A stretch of 64,000 bases of DNA, from positions 1-64,000 of the forward strand of contig SCQP01000014.1 of NCBI GenBank assembly GCA_004299485.1, read 5' to 3'. Source of the stretch: Acidobacteriota bacterium. Lineage in GTDB: Bacteria; Acidobacteriota; Terriglobia; Terriglobales; SCQP01. Below, piece by piece: positions 9,321-19,090 of this stretch (positions are counted from its first letter, which is position 1; each line of letters opens with the position of its first letter). The notes below the pieces were generated by a model. The model searched no databases, was not told the origin of the DNA, and saw nothing but the letters and a program-made list of their open reading frames with translations. The position numbers and the translations under genes are program-made.

Positions 9321-9326
9321 TATACT
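9321..9326 (+). promoter_or_regulatory. Possible -10 element of the DUF1844 gene
   Basis: TATACT lies ten bases before the ATG at 9337, directly after the dgt stop. A TTGACA at 9302-9307 is only 13 bp away, too close for a normal -35. This may be a secondary promoter within the dgt-ribF cluster. Confidence 0.3.
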
Positions 9327-9336
9327 GAAGGCAGGT

Positions 9337-9855
9337 ATGCCTGAAAATGATCATCCAGAGACGGTGCTGAAAGTTTCCGATCGCCGTCATTTCACCGAGG
9401 CCGGGGAACGCCGAACGGATGTGGAGGCGCCTGCATTTGAAGAGGGCCCGCCGCAGCCGCTGCCCAAGGCTGCGGCTGCCGCGCCAAAAGCTGCCAAGCC
9501 GCCGGAACCGAAACCCGCCGCAGCGCCGGCGCCGGCCAAGCGGGAGCGTTTGGCCAGTCGGGAAATCACTTTTGTTGGCCTGATCCAGGATCTGTATGCA
9601 ACTGGGCTGCTGCAGTTGGGCGCCGAACTGCAACCCGGGCAGCCTCCCCATGTCGATCTGGAAGGCGCGCGGGAGACAATCGACCTGCTGGGCATGCTGG
9701 AGCAGAAAACCCAGGGCAATCTCGATGCTCAGGAGACTCGCTTGCTGGCGATGGCGCTGGACGAGCTTCGCCTGGCCTACGTCGAAGTGAAGCAGGCAGG
9801 CAACCGAGTACAGCCGGCGGCGGTGGTTCCGCCGCCGCCCGGCCGGCGCCGCTGA
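9337..9855 (+). CDS. DUF1844 family protein
   Basis: A 172-residue protein in two parts. Residues 1-70 are charged, then Ala/Pro/Lys-rich and likely disordered. Residues about 75-155 match the DUF1844 pattern: 'FVGLIQDLYATGLLQLG' with conserved S/G-L-x3-A-x3-L-G, then 'DLEGARETIDLLGMLEQKTQGNLDAQE' read as its key elements D-L-x2-A-x3-I-D-x-L-x2-L-x2-K-T-x-G-N-L. DUF1844 proteins have no established biochemical role. It is followed 6 bp later by a metallo-hydrolase gene and ribF, so it belongs to a small plus-strand operon. Confidence 0.82.
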   Translation: MPENDHPETVLKVSDRRHFTEAGERRTDVEAPAFEEGPPQPLPKAAAAAPKAAKPPEPKPAAAPAPAKRERLASREITFVGLIQDLYATGLLQLGAELQPGQPPHVDLEGARETIDLLGMLEQKTQGNLDAQETRLLAMALDELRLAYVEVKQAGNRVQPAAVVPPPPGRRR

Positions 9856-9861
9856 TCGCGG

Positions 9862-10632
9862 ATGCGCGGAATCCTCACGGTTCTGGGTTCAGGCACTTCG
9901 ACCGGCGTGCCTACGCTGCGCTGCACCTGTTCCGTCTGCACCTCCTCCGACCCGCGCGATCATCGTTTGCGGCCCAGCATCTGGCTCAGTTTTGGGGGGC
10001 ATGAAATTGTAATCGACACCACTCCGGACTTTCGCCAGCAGGCGCTGCGCGCCGCGATTCCGGCATTGGATGCTGTGTTGTTCACCCACAGCCACGCCGA
10101 CCACATCATGGGCATGGACGACATCCGGCCCTACAATTTCGGCCGCCCGGAACCGCTCCCCATTTACGCCAATGCTGCGACGCTGGCGGATCTACGCCGC
10201 GTCTATCAGTACGTATTCGAAGCGAGCTATGCCGCGAGCGCGATCCCACGGGTTGCTGCGCATGAACTGGATGGACCGGTCGAGCTGTTCGGAGTGCACT
10301 TCGAGCCGGTACCGGTTCGGCACGGGCAACTGCACGTCCTTGGCTACCGCTTCGGCGCCAACGCCTACGTTACCGACGTCAGTGAGATTCCGCCAGAGAG
10401 CCTGGCACGTTTGCAGGGTCTGGATTTGCTCATTCTCGACGCCCTGCGGTTGCGGCCCCACCCAACGCACTTTCATCTGGCCGCGGCTCTGCGCCTGGTG
10501 GAACAACTGCGGCCGCGCCAGACCTACTTCACTCACATTGCGCACGAGCTGGCGCACGCGGCGACGGAGGCCAGCCTGCCGGACGGCGTTCACCTGGCCT
10601 ACGATGGCCTGAGGCTGGAGATCGATCTGTAA
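9862..10632 (+). CDS. Metallo-beta-lactamase-fold hydrolase (PhnP-like)
   Basis: A 256-residue MBL-fold protein. It opens with 'TVLGSGTSTGVPTLRC' and has a cysteine pair, C-T-C-x-V-C, in the position where PhnP-type cyclic phosphodiesterases carry extra zinc ligands. The catalytic metal motif is 'FTHSHADHIMGMDDIR' (H-x-H-x-D-H) and a later 'VRHGQLHVLGYRF' supplies another ligand; 'YVTDVSEIP' gives the bridging Asp. The family hydrolyses phosphodiester bonds in small molecules or RNA ends; substrate here is unknown. The gene overlaps nothing and is 2 bp from ribF, so the two are probably co-transcribed. Confidence 0.85.
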   Translation: MRGILTVLGSGTSTGVPTLRCTCSVCTSSDPRDHRLRPSIWLSFGGHEIVIDTTPDFRQQALRAAIPALDAVLFTHSHADHIMGMDDIRPYNFGRPEPLPIYANAATLADLRRVYQYVFEASYAASAIPRVAAHELDGPVELFGVHFEPVPVRHGQLHVLGYRFGANAYVTDVSEIPPESLARLQGLDLLILDALRLRPHPTHFHLAAALRLVEQLRPRQTYFTHIAHELAHAATEASLPDGVHLAYDGLRLEIDL

Positions 10633-10634
10633 CC

Positions 10635-11555
10635 ATGCGTGTACTGAACCAACTGCCGGAAGCCCCTTCGCCTTGCGTGGCGGCGGTGGGCAACTTTGAC
10701 GGGGTGCACCTGGGACACCAGAAGCTGCTTGCGGCCGCCGTGGCCGATGCCCGTAGACGAGGCGTCGAGGCTGTCGCAGTTAGTTTTGAACCCCATCCGG
10801 CGCGCATTCTGACACCCCAGGTCGCCCCGCGGCTGCTCACGCCACGGGAGCAGAAGATACCGTTGCTGGCGGCCTGTGGCCTGGATGCATTGTTGTTGTT
10901 GCCGTTCACCCGCGATCTTTCGCTGCTTTCTCCGCGGGAGTTTGTAGAGCGCATTCTAGTGCGGGGTTTGCGCGTGGCCGCGGTTTATGAAGGCGCCAAT
11001 TTCCGTTTTGGCCATCGCGGCCAGGGAAGCGGGGAAGTGCTGCGGAGGTTCGGGGAAGAGTTGAGATTTGCCGTCCATATCGAACCCCGTCTGGAAATTG
11101 ACGGTGCTGCGGTGTCGAGTACCCGGGTACGCGAGTTGATCCGCTCCGGCGAGGTGAGGGCGGCTGGGCGGCTGCTCGGCCGTCCGTTTACGATTGCCGG
11201 ACTGATCGCGCCCGGGCGCGGCATCGGCCGCCAGCGCACCGTCCCCACCTTGAACTTGCAGCACTACGACGAGCTACTTCCCGCCATCGGCGTTTATCTC
11301 ACTCGAGTGAGTGACCAGCCCGCGCTCACCAATGTGGGCGTGCGCCCCACGTTTGGTCCCTCAGGTCCGCTCACGGTGGAGTCCCATCTGCTGCATCCTT
11401 CCGCGGAGAACCTGAGCGCCGGCTTGGGCGACCGTCTGGAAATCGCCTTTCTCGATCGCCTGCGGGATGAGCGCAAGTTCGACTCGCCCGACGAGCTACG
11501 GACGCAAATCCAGTCCGATATCGCCGCCGCCGAGAAATTCTTTGCCAATCAGTAG
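10635..11555 (+). CDS. ribF: Bifunctional riboflavin kinase / FAD synthetase
   Basis: Converts riboflavin to FMN and FMN to FAD. The N-terminal half is the nucleotidyltransferase domain with 'GNFDGVHLGHQKLL' (the G-x-F-D-G-x-H-x-G-H motif) and 'SSTRVRELI' (the S-S-T-x-I/V-R motif). The C-terminal half is the riboflavin kinase domain with 'PGRGIGRQRTVPTLNL' and 'TNVGVRPTFG', then 'VESHLL' containing the catalytic Glu. The 306 residues match the usual length. The start is 2 bp after the stop of the MBL-fold gene. Confidence 0.96.
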   Translation: MRVLNQLPEAPSPCVAAVGNFDGVHLGHQKLLAAAVADARRRGVEAVAVSFEPHPARILTPQVAPRLLTPREQKIPLLAACGLDALLLLPFTRDLSLLSPREFVERILVRGLRVAAVYEGANFRFGHRGQGSGEVLRRFGEELRFAVHIEPRLEIDGAAVSSTRVRELIRSGEVRAAGRLLGRPFTIAGLIAPGRGIGRQRTVPTLNLQHYDELLPAIGVYLTRVSDQPALTNVGVRPTFGPSGPLTVESHLLHPSAENLSAGLGDRLEIAFLDRLRDERKFDSPDELRTQIQSDIAAAEKFFANQ

Positions 11556-11671
11556 CCCCAGTAGGGCGCGTAGGCGTTCCAGGCGGTCCATTGCAGTTGT
11601 TGCGCCGTACGCCCGCCCGGACCCGAGTATGGGTGGTAAAGATGCGTTCCGCGACACTCATGTTTGCCGGA
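11549..11671 (-). other. Short aromatic-rich open frame, possible gene remnant
   Basis: In the ribF-to-DinB gap the minus strand carries a 40-codon frame without ATG, GTG or TTG start. Its C-terminal end reads with many Tyr and Trp residues (YHPYSGPGG, then WTAWNAYAPYWGY before TGA). The composition looks protein-like rather than random, as if it were the 3' end of a lost gene. I cannot name a family. The rest of the 190-bp gap shows no clear promoter. Confidence 0.25.
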
Positions 11672-11744
11672 TCAGGTCCAGAAGGTCGGACTTTGTTACC
11701 ATGGCGACAGTGTGTCACTCATTCCCCGAACAGGAGTAAAGCCG

Positions 11745-12284
11745 ATGAAACCTGTCTTTCGTTCTGCAGCCGTTGCGGTCGCGCTGGCGTGTTGCGGCCT
11801 GCTTGCCGCCGCGCAATCTTCCAATCCGGTCGCTGATGCGGTGCGCGCCTCGATGCAGCGCTCGGCCAAGATCATGGTCGCTGCCGCCAAGGACATGCCC
11901 GCCAACAAATACAGCTATAAACCAACCGCAGGCTCGATGACGTTCGGACGCCTGGTGCTGCACGTCGGGCAGTCAAATGCCATGACCTGCCACTGGATCA
12001 TGGGCGGCACGTCCATGGCGCCGACCACGCTCACCCCTACCTCCCCCAAGGGTGAGCTGGTCGCCTACCTGCAAAAAGCGTTTGACTACTGCAACACCAA
12101 ACTCGCCGATTTAACCGACGCGCATCTGAGCGAAATGAAGCCCTTCTACGGCCATCGCCAGGTGACCAAAGCGGCGCTGCTGTTCGCACTCACCGATGAC
12201 ATGGCCGATCATTACAGCCAGCAGGCGGCCTACCTGCGCAAGAACGGAATGCTGCCGCCGACGGCGCGCCGCGGCAAGCCGTAA
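11745..12284 (+). CDS. Secreted DinB-family protein
   Basis: A 179-residue protein with a signal peptide (MKPVFRSAAVAVALACCGLLAAAQ). The mature part resembles the DinB/YfiT-like four-helix bundle: 'MPANKYSYKPTAGSMTFGRLVLHVGQSN' in parts, where H of 'LVLHVGQ' is the first conserved metal ligand, and 'DDMADHYSQQAAYLRKNG' near the end supplies the other His in H-x3-Q. The 'Y-x-P/T' and 'M-T/S-F/V-G-x-L-x2-H' pattern is typical. DinB-fold proteins bind a metal and include thiol transferases; the exported versions are frequent in Acidobacteriota but their substrate is unknown. AGGAG precedes the ATG at a good distance. Confidence 0.85.
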   Translation: MKPVFRSAAVAVALACCGLLAAAQSSNPVADAVRASMQRSAKIMVAAAKDMPANKYSYKPTAGSMTFGRLVLHVGQSNAMTCHWIMGGTSMAPTTLTPTSPKGELVAYLQKAFDYCNTKLADLTDAHLSEMKPFYGHRQVTKAALLFALTDDMADHYSQQAAYLRKNGMLPPTARRGKP

Positions 12285-12324
12285 GAATTTTTGCGTTTCC
12301 CGTTTCGAGTTCACGCCCGGGAGT

Positions 12325-13353
12325 CTATTCCGCTTTGAGCGCACGGGTCATGAGTTCGCTCAAGGCCCGGCGCGGAGTGAGATGCTCGAACAGGACGCGG
12401 TGCATCTGCGCCAGGATGGGCATCTCGACCCCCCACCGCTTGGCCAGCAGTACGCCGGCGGCGGTGGTGCGCACGCCTTCGGCAACCATGGGCGTCGCCG
12501 CCTGCGCCTCCGCCAACGTCTTGCCCTGACCGAGAGCGATTCCCAGTGCACGGTTGCGGCTGAGGGCGCCGGTGCAGGTCAGCACTAGATCGCCCAACCC
12601 GGCCAAACCCGCGAGCGTTTCCGCCTGGCCGCCCATAGCAATAGCAAGGCGGCTCATTTCCGCCAGGCCTCGCGCGATCAACGCCGCTTGGGTGTTTGAG
12701 CCCAGACCCAGGCCGGTGCAGATGCCCGAGGCGATGGCAATTACGTTTTTCAGTGACGCCGCCAGCTCGACGCCGATGACGTCTTCGCTGGTGTACAGCC
12801 GCAAGCTGGAAGAGGCCATACGTTTTTGCAGCGAGCGGGCCAGCTCGGGGGCGTGGGAAGCCAATACGACCGCGGCCGGTTCGCCGGCGGCAACTTCGCG
12901 GGCAAAGGTCGGTCCGCTGAGGGTGGCCAGACGCCTGCCAACGCCTTCTCCCAGCACGTCGACCGCAACTTCGCTTACGCGCAGGCAGGTCTGTTCCTCG
13001 AGCCCTTTGGTGGCGAGCAGAATCTCGCCTGCGGGCGGCAGCACCGGCTGCAGCCGGCTCAACGTCGTGCGCAGCGCATGCGACGGGGTGGCGACCACGG
13101 TCAGCGGCCCCACGGCTTCGACCAGTTTCGTCGTGGGACTTATGCCGGAGCCAAGAGGAAAGCCCGGCAAGAACACGGCGTTCTCGTGTTCATCGCGGAT
13201 GCGTTCGGCCAGCTCCGGCTCATAAACCCACAACCCAACTTCGTATCCCAGGCGCTCGAGCACCAGCGCCAGCGCCGTGCCCCAGCTTCCAGCGCCGATG
13301 ACACCAGCACGCTTGCCCCGCGAATAGCTCCGTTCTTTGGCGCTTGTGCTCAT
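12325..13353 (-). CDS. gpsA: Glycerol-3-phosphate dehydrogenase [NAD(P)+]
   Basis: Makes sn-glycerol-3-phosphate from dihydroxyacetone phosphate for phospholipid synthesis. The 342-residue protein has the N-terminal nucleotide-binding loop 'GVIGAGSWGTALA', 'LLATKGLEEQT', the catalytic 'GVELAASLKNVIAIASG' (K in L-K-N-V) and 'GLAGLGDLVLTCTG', followed by 'SRNRALG', all hallmark GpsA segments. The first 13 residues before the Rossmann strand look like a short charged extension. Its ATG overlaps the plsY stop (ATGA), so plsY-gpsA form a two-gene glycerolipid operon: PlsY uses the product of GpsA for lysophosphatidate synthesis. Confidence 0.96.
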   Translation of the reverse strand: MSTSAKERSYSRGKRAGVIGAGSWGTALALVLERLGYEVGLWVYEPELAERIRDEHENAVFLPGFPLGSGISPTTKLVEAVGPLTVVATPSHALRTTLSRLQPVLPPAGEILLATKGLEEQTCLRVSEVAVDVLGEGVGRRLATLSGPTFAREVAAGEPAAVVLASHAPELARSLQKRMASSSLRLYTSEDVIGVELAASLKNVIAIASGICTGLGLGSNTQAALIARGLAEMSRLAIAMGGQAETLAGLAGLGDLVLTCTGALSRNRALGIALGQGKTLAEAQAATPMVAEGVRTTAAGVLLAKRWGVEMPILAQMHRVLFEHLTPRRALSELMTRALKAE

Positions 13354-13964
13354 GCGATTTTTCCGGCGCCCTGACCCAGGCGGGACTCGGTACCCTGCGA
13401 CAGGCGGCTCAGATTGCCCTTATGGCGGTAAACGACCAGGGCCATGGCTGCCGCTGTCACCGCAACGATAACCGGCGCGATGTGACCGGCGTGCATCGGA
13501 ATCAGCAGCAGCAGCGGCAACGCGCTGCAAGCGCAGATGGATGCCAGCGAAACGTAACGCCATGCCGCCAGGACGATGAGAAAGACCACCACTGCGCCCG
13601 CCAGAGCGCCTGGCGCCAGCGCCATAAAGGCCCCGAGCGCCGTCGCGACGCCCTTACCGCCGTGCCCCCGCAGCCAGGGGCTGAACATATGGCCGACGAT
13701 CACTAAAAACAGACAGCCGGCTACCAGCACCGCCGGGTTTTGCCCCCAGTGCAGCGCCAGCCATAGGGCAAGCCAGCCTTTGAAGGCGTCCAGCAACAGA
13801 GTGAGAATGCCGAGCTTTTTGCCAGCCGTGCGCAGAACATTGGTCGCCCCGATGTTTCCGCTGCCGGAGCGGCGGATATCGCCGCCCGTGTGCCAGCGAA
13901 CTAACAAATAGCCGAAGGGGATCGATCCCAGCAGAAATGCCAGGGGCAGGAGCAACCAATGCAT
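13350..13964 (-). CDS. plsY: Acyl-phosphate glycerol-3-phosphate acyltransferase PlsY
   Basis: Integral membrane enzyme that transfers an acyl group from acyl-phosphate to glycerol-3-phosphate, the first step of phospholipid synthesis. The 204 residues contain about five hydrophobic segments and the three PlsY motifs: 'LLGSIPFGYLLVR' with 'SGNIGATNVLRTAGKK', then 'GHMFSPWLRGHGGKGVATALG' as G-H-x-F-S/P-x-W-x2-G/H-x-G-G-K-G-V-A-T, and the C-terminal 'VVYRHKGNLSRL' with R-H-x-x-N. The ATG at 13964 gives the family-typical N-terminus; a longer frame upstream is not membrane-like. A TACAAT box lies eight bases before the ATG. Confidence 0.95.
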   Translation of the reverse strand: MHWLLLPLAFLLGSIPFGYLLVRWHTGGDIRRSGSGNIGATNVLRTAGKKLGILTLLLDAFKGWLALWLALHWGQNPAVLVAGCLFLVIVGHMFSPWLRGHGGKGVATALGAFMALAPGALAGAVVVFLIVLAAWRYVSLASICACSALPLLLLIPMHAGHIAPVIVAVTAAAMALVVYRHKGNLSRLSQGTESRLGQGAGKIA

Positions 13965-13972
13965 GCCTCTCG

Positions 13973-13978
13973 ATTGTA
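13973..13978 (-). promoter_or_regulatory. -10 element of plsY-gpsA
   Basis: TACAAT on the minus strand, eight bases before the plsY ATG at 13964. No clear -35 is present. The predicted start of transcription is within two bases of the ATG. Confidence 0.4.
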
Positions 13979-14004
13979 CTGAGGAAATCGCACACAATGA
14001 CAGC

Positions 14005-14256
14005 ATGGCCTGGCTACGATTTCTTTGGCGAGCGACGAGGGGACACCGCTTCACACCATGGCGGAGTCCGTTGCTGGCCTGGCGGATCGAGACCTACTCG
14101 GGAATTCCCGCCGAGCAGGTGACGTTTGGCCTGTTCTGCCGCTTCGGCTGGCGCGAGCGCGAAGAACTGTGCCGCTTTCTGGCGTGGACGCAGGAGATGA
14201 GCGGACACCCTAGACACGACCGGCATCCCGGACAGTCAGCCGAAGCCGGCCCATAG
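14005..14256 (+). CDS. Small Arg/Trp-rich protein of unknown function
   Basis: A reading frame of 83 residues divergent from plsY. It is strongly basic and aromatic at the start (AWLRFLWRATRG, R-x-T-P-W-R-S-P), then has 'WRIETYSGIPAEQV' and a helix with 'FGWREREELCRFLAWTQEM', ending in a His/Pro-rich tail. There is no signal peptide or membrane span. I do not recognise a family. The frame is kept because its amino-acid pattern is protein-like, it fills the space between plsY and the TonB gene exactly, and a weak -10-like CACAAT sits six bases before the ATG. It ends one base before the stop of the convergent TonB-like gene. Confidence 0.55.
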   Translation: MAWLRFLWRATRGHRFTPWRSPLLAWRIETYSGIPAEQVTFGLFCRFGWREREELCRFLAWTQEMSGHPRHDRHPGQSAEAGP

Positions 14257-14257
14257 C

Positions 14258-15358
14258 CTACTGCCCTGGCGGAGTGATGTTGTAGTAGAACGAGAACTGC
14301 AGGGTAATGGAAGGCCCATGGAAGGCTGAGGGCAGAGGTGGAAACGGATTCGATGCGTGGATGGAGGCCTCGGCAGCCTGATCCAGGGATGCAGTACCGG
14401 AGAGGCTGACCGGGCGTAATCCGGGAACGGTGCCGTTGGTATTGATATTAAAAATAATCACCACGCGTCCCTTGGTGCCCAAATATACGGTTTCCGGCAT
14501 AACGGCATACCAGTTGCGGCGCACGATTTCGACAATGCGGCGCAAGTAGGAACTAAAGTCAACCCCCTGCGTGTCGGTCAAAATCTGCACGCCCGCGCCT
14601 GTCTGACCTGGAGCTGCGCTGCCGCTGCCGGAGGGTTGACGGGGAAGGGGCGCGACTTCGGTAACCGCCTGTTGACCCCGGGAGCCATCGCGCACGGCGC
14701 CTTCGATGGCGCGCTGGAGCGAATTGGCCGGGTTGAGATCGAATTGCAACCCTTGGCGCGGCTTGGGCTGAGGAACGTTCTGAAGCTGGAGCTGGCCGGC
14801 TTCCGGACCAGGCTTGCCGCCGGTTTTGGCCGCGCTATTAGGCTCTGGTTTTGGACGCGGAGGTCCGGCAGCGAGCACGCTGGGCCGCGGCGGCGCCGGA
14901 CGTTCGGTGGGTGCGACCCTACCGGGCGGTGGCGCCGCGGGACGGGGTTGGGGAGCAGGCCGCGCCCGCGGCACGCTCAGGGAGTTGGTGATCTTGTCGT
15001 CGTGTTGAAAATGCCGGTCCCGGTCGCTCAGAGCTTTGGGCTGCGTCGGTTTCGCCTTGGTGATCAAATCCGGCGGCATCTCCAGAAAGGTGAGCTGCGG
15101 CGGAGGAACTTGTTTCTCCTCGACCACCGGCCGGATCGTCAGGGAAGGAAAAATCCTGGCGCCGAACAGCAGAATCAGGAGTACGAAGACGTTGGCCAGA
15201 ACCGAAAGAACAAACGCTTCCCGCACGCGCCGCCGCTCGCGGCTATGGACCTGTTCGAGCAACAGGTCTTCGATGGGGAAACTGCCCCCTTTGAGCATAG
15301 GCGGCGGAGGCGGGAGGGTGTCATCCTCCGGATCCGCCAGTATTCGAATGAGGGGCAT
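14258..15358 (-). CDS. TonB-like energy-transducer protein
   Basis: A 366-residue protein with the layout of a TonB/TolA-type envelope linker. Residues 1-45 are cytoplasmic, with charged 'SRERRRVREAFVLS'. One membrane span follows (VLANVFVLLILLFGARIF). Residues about 75-250 are a Pro-rich periplasmic linker with many P-A-P, P-R-P and P-P-P units. The last 100 residues resemble a TonB C-terminal domain: 'YLRRIVEIVRRNWYAVMP', 'KGRVVIIFNINTNGTVPGL' and 'LDQAAEASIHASNPFPPLP'. TonB proteins couple the inner-membrane proton-driven motor to outer-membrane transport. No ExbB or ExbD gene is adjacent, so the partner is unknown. Confidence 0.82.
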   Translation of the reverse strand: MPLIRILADPEDDTLPPPPPMLKGGSFPIEDLLLEQVHSRERRRVREAFVLSVLANVFVLLILLFGARIFPSLTIRPVVEEKQVPPPQLTFLEMPPDLITKAKPTQPKALSDRDRHFQHDDKITNSLSVPRARPAPQPRPAAPPPGRVAPTERPAPPRPSVLAAGPPRPKPEPNSAAKTGGKPGPEAGQLQLQNVPQPKPRQGLQFDLNPANSLQRAIEGAVRDGSRGQQAVTEVAPLPRQPSGSGSAAPGQTGAGVQILTDTQGVDFSSYLRRIVEIVRRNWYAVMPETVYLGTKGRVVIIFNINTNGTVPGLRPVSLSGTASLDQAAEASIHASNPFPPLPSAFHGPSITLQFSFYYNITPPGQ

Positions 15359-15402
15359 CTCCGCGTTCCCTAAATCTTAGCAAGCCCGTGCGCACTGTCC
15401 TG

Positions 15403-15430
15403 TAGTCTGATACGAATAGTCTGATACGAA
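15403..15430 (+). repeat. Perfect 14-bp tandem duplication before dnaG
   Basis: TAGTCTGATACGAA occurs twice in direct tandem and ends exactly at the dnaG ATG. The unit contains TGATAC, an extended -10-like string, so the duplication may double a promoter core. No Shine-Dalgarno sequence is visible. Confidence 0.9.
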
Positions 15431-17203
15431 ATGTCGGAGTTCTCGGACACATTAAAGGCGCGCGCCGATCTGGGGCAGCTCATCGGCGAAGTGGTTGCTC
15501 TGAAGCCCGGTGGGAACGGCTTCATCGGCCTCTGCCCTTTCCATTCGGAAAAAACACCTTCCTTCCATGTTCACACGGCACGGCGGTTCTATTACTGTTT
15601 CGGCTGCCATGCGCACGGCGACATTTTTCAGTTCTACATGGTACTGCGCAAGATCTCGTTCCCAGAGGCGGTGGAATTGGTGGCCGAGCGGCTGGGTGTG
15701 GCGATGCCGCAGCGGCTGGGGGAAAATGCCGATCCGCTGCGGCGGGAGCTGCTGCAGGTGCAGGGTCTGGCGCGGGATTATTTTGAGCGCGAATTGGCCG
15801 GCCGCGAAGGCTCGCATGCGCGTGCCTATCTTGCCAGCCGTGAATTCCAACCGGAGCAAGTGAGCGCCTTCCGGCTGGGGTTTGCCCCGGCAAGCGGCCG
15901 CGGCTTGACCCAGCAATTGCAGCGGCAGGGCGTGGCGCCGGCGGTGGCCTTACGGGCGGGCGTGTGCCAGCTCCGGCGCGAGTCGGCCGGCGCGAGTTTG
16001 CCTGCGACACAAGCCCGATGGGAGGATCTCTACGACCGCTTCCGCGAGCGGCTTATTTTCCCCATTGCCAATGAGCGCGGAGACGTAGTCGCCTTCGGCG
16101 GACGGGCGCTCGAAAGCAACGACCGTGTGCCCAAATATCTGAACTCACCCGAGCACCCGTTATATACCAAAGGCAAGCTGCTCTACAACCTCGATCGGGC
16201 GCGCAAGGCCATTCACGAACTCGGCTACGCCATTCTGGTGGAAGGCTATTTCGACTGTCTGCGTGTATTTCTGGCGGGGTTCGAGAATGTGGTTGCCAGT
16301 TGTGGGACGGCGCTCACACCCGCGCAGGTGGCGCTGCTCGGCCGCAGCAGCAAGAAAGTGGCAATCAACTTTGATCCCGATGTGGCTGGCCGCGCCGCCG
16401 CGGAACGCTCCGTGGCACTGTTGCTGGAAGAAGACTTCCAGATGCGGGTGGTAATCCTGGAAGGCGGTCTCGACCCCGACCTTTTCATCCGCCAGAAGGG
16501 CAGGGAAGCGTATGCGGCCGCTTTGAAATCGAGCCGGTCGTTTTTCGACTATCTTGCCAGCCGGGCACGGGCGCAATTTGAAGTTTCACGCCCCGATGGC
16601 AAGGTCAGTGCAATCAACTACTTACTCCCGTTTCTTAGCCATGTGCATGAGCCGGTTCTGCGACAAGGCCTGGCGGAAAACCTTGCCGCACAACTGGGCG
16701 TGGACCAACCCTTGATCAGCCGCCGGTTGCAGCAGGCAGTCCGGCTGCGCCGACGGGAATTAGAGGTGGATACGGCCACTACGCCCCGAAGTCTGTACGC
16801 GGAACGGATCGTGCTGCGAGCCTGGCTGGAGTGGGAGGGCCGCCGCAGCACGATTAGCCATCGCTTGCAAAGCGAGCGCCTATTCGAAGGGCTTGGCTCG
16901 GAGGGCCTTTTCAATCGGCTCCAACAGGGGGATCCGGGTGCGGACTGGCAGGCACTGACCGCGACGCTGGATCCTGCCGATCAGCATTGGCTGGCCGAGA
17001 TTCTTCTCAGTTCCAATGATCCAACGCTGGATGAGGCCAGCTTTGAAGAGGCGATCGCCACCCTGCGCCAGCGCCGCGCCAGCCGGGAACGTCAGGATCT
17101 CCAGTCCCAGATCGCGGCGGCAACGGCGCGCGGCGACCGGGCGGGCGTCGAGGCTCTGCTGCGGCGGAAGGCGGCTGCCGATGCTGCCGGCCGGGATCGT
17201 TAA
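15431..17203 (+). CDS. dnaG: DNA primase
   Basis: Makes the RNA primers for chromosome replication. The N-terminal zinc ribbon of the CHC2 type is complete: C35-P-F-H38 and C56-F-G-C59. The RNA polymerase core with 'RERLIFPIANERGDVVAFGGRAL' (read as R-L-I-F-P-I and G-F/A-x-G-R-x-L) follows, and the TOPRIM domain has 'ILVEGYFDCL' and 'KVAINFDPDVAGRAAA' holding the metal-binding Glu and Asp residues. The C-terminal helicase-binding region begins near residue 430. Length, 590 residues, is normal. The dnaG-rpoD order is the conserved core of the macromolecular-synthesis operon; rpsU is not beside it. Confidence 0.96.
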   Translation: MSEFSDTLKARADLGQLIGEVVALKPGGNGFIGLCPFHSEKTPSFHVHTARRFYYCFGCHAHGDIFQFYMVLRKISFPEAVELVAERLGVAMPQRLGENADPLRRELLQVQGLARDYFERELAGREGSHARAYLASREFQPEQVSAFRLGFAPASGRGLTQQLQRQGVAPAVALRAGVCQLRRESAGASLPATQARWEDLYDRFRERLIFPIANERGDVVAFGGRALESNDRVPKYLNSPEHPLYTKGKLLYNLDRARKAIHELGYAILVEGYFDCLRVFLAGFENVVASCGTALTPAQVALLGRSSKKVAINFDPDVAGRAAAERSVALLLEEDFQMRVVILEGGLDPDLFIRQKGREAYAAALKSSRSFFDYLASRARAQFEVSRPDGKVSAINYLLPFLSHVHEPVLRQGLAENLAAQLGVDQPLISRRLQQAVRLRRRELEVDTATTPRSLYAERIVLRAWLEWEGRRSTISHRLQSERLFEGLGSEGLFNRLQQGDPGADWQALTATLDPADQHWLAEILLSSNDPTLDEASFEEAIATLRQRRASRERQDLQSQIAAATARGDRAGVEALLRRKAAADAAGRDR

Positions 17204-17424
17204 TTGGCGCGGGACCCCCTCGGCCGAGCGACCCGCTTGCGTTGGGCGGGGCTGGGGGTCCTGGATTCCGAGCCCCGCCATCGTTGAAACTTTCCCTGCG
17301 GCGGACTCATCTAGCATAAGGAAGCTGTGGAAGCGAGCATTTTCTTTGATTTAGCCGTCAGCATCCAAGTAAAATAAATGTTTGCAGCGGGCTGCGGCGG
17401 GAAACGGCGCAGAAGAGGATTCCT
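17204..17424. other. dnaG-rpoD intergenic region with a GC-rich inverted repeat
   Basis: The 220-bp gap contains the complementary arms GGACCCCC (17212-17219) and GGGGGTCC (17254-17261). They could close a hairpin just after dnaG but no T tract follows, so it is not a standard terminator; it may stabilise the dnaG 3' end. The remainder holds the rpoD promoter listed separately. Confidence 0.4.
17346..17375 (+). promoter_or_regulatory. Sigma-70-type promoter of rpoD
   Basis: TTGATT (17346-17351) and TAAAAT (17370-17375) are separated by 18 bp. Transcription would begin near 17382 and leave a leader of about 43 bases with AGAGGA before the rpoD start. An earlier TTGAAA at 17284 has no good -10 partner at normal spacing. 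Confidence 0.55.
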
Positions 17425-19086
<1,662 letters not shown>

Positions 19087-19090
19087 GCTC

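Noticed and set aside
17212-17261. A Rho-independent terminator after dnaG.
   Set aside because: The arms are complementary but 34 bp apart, and no T tract follows.
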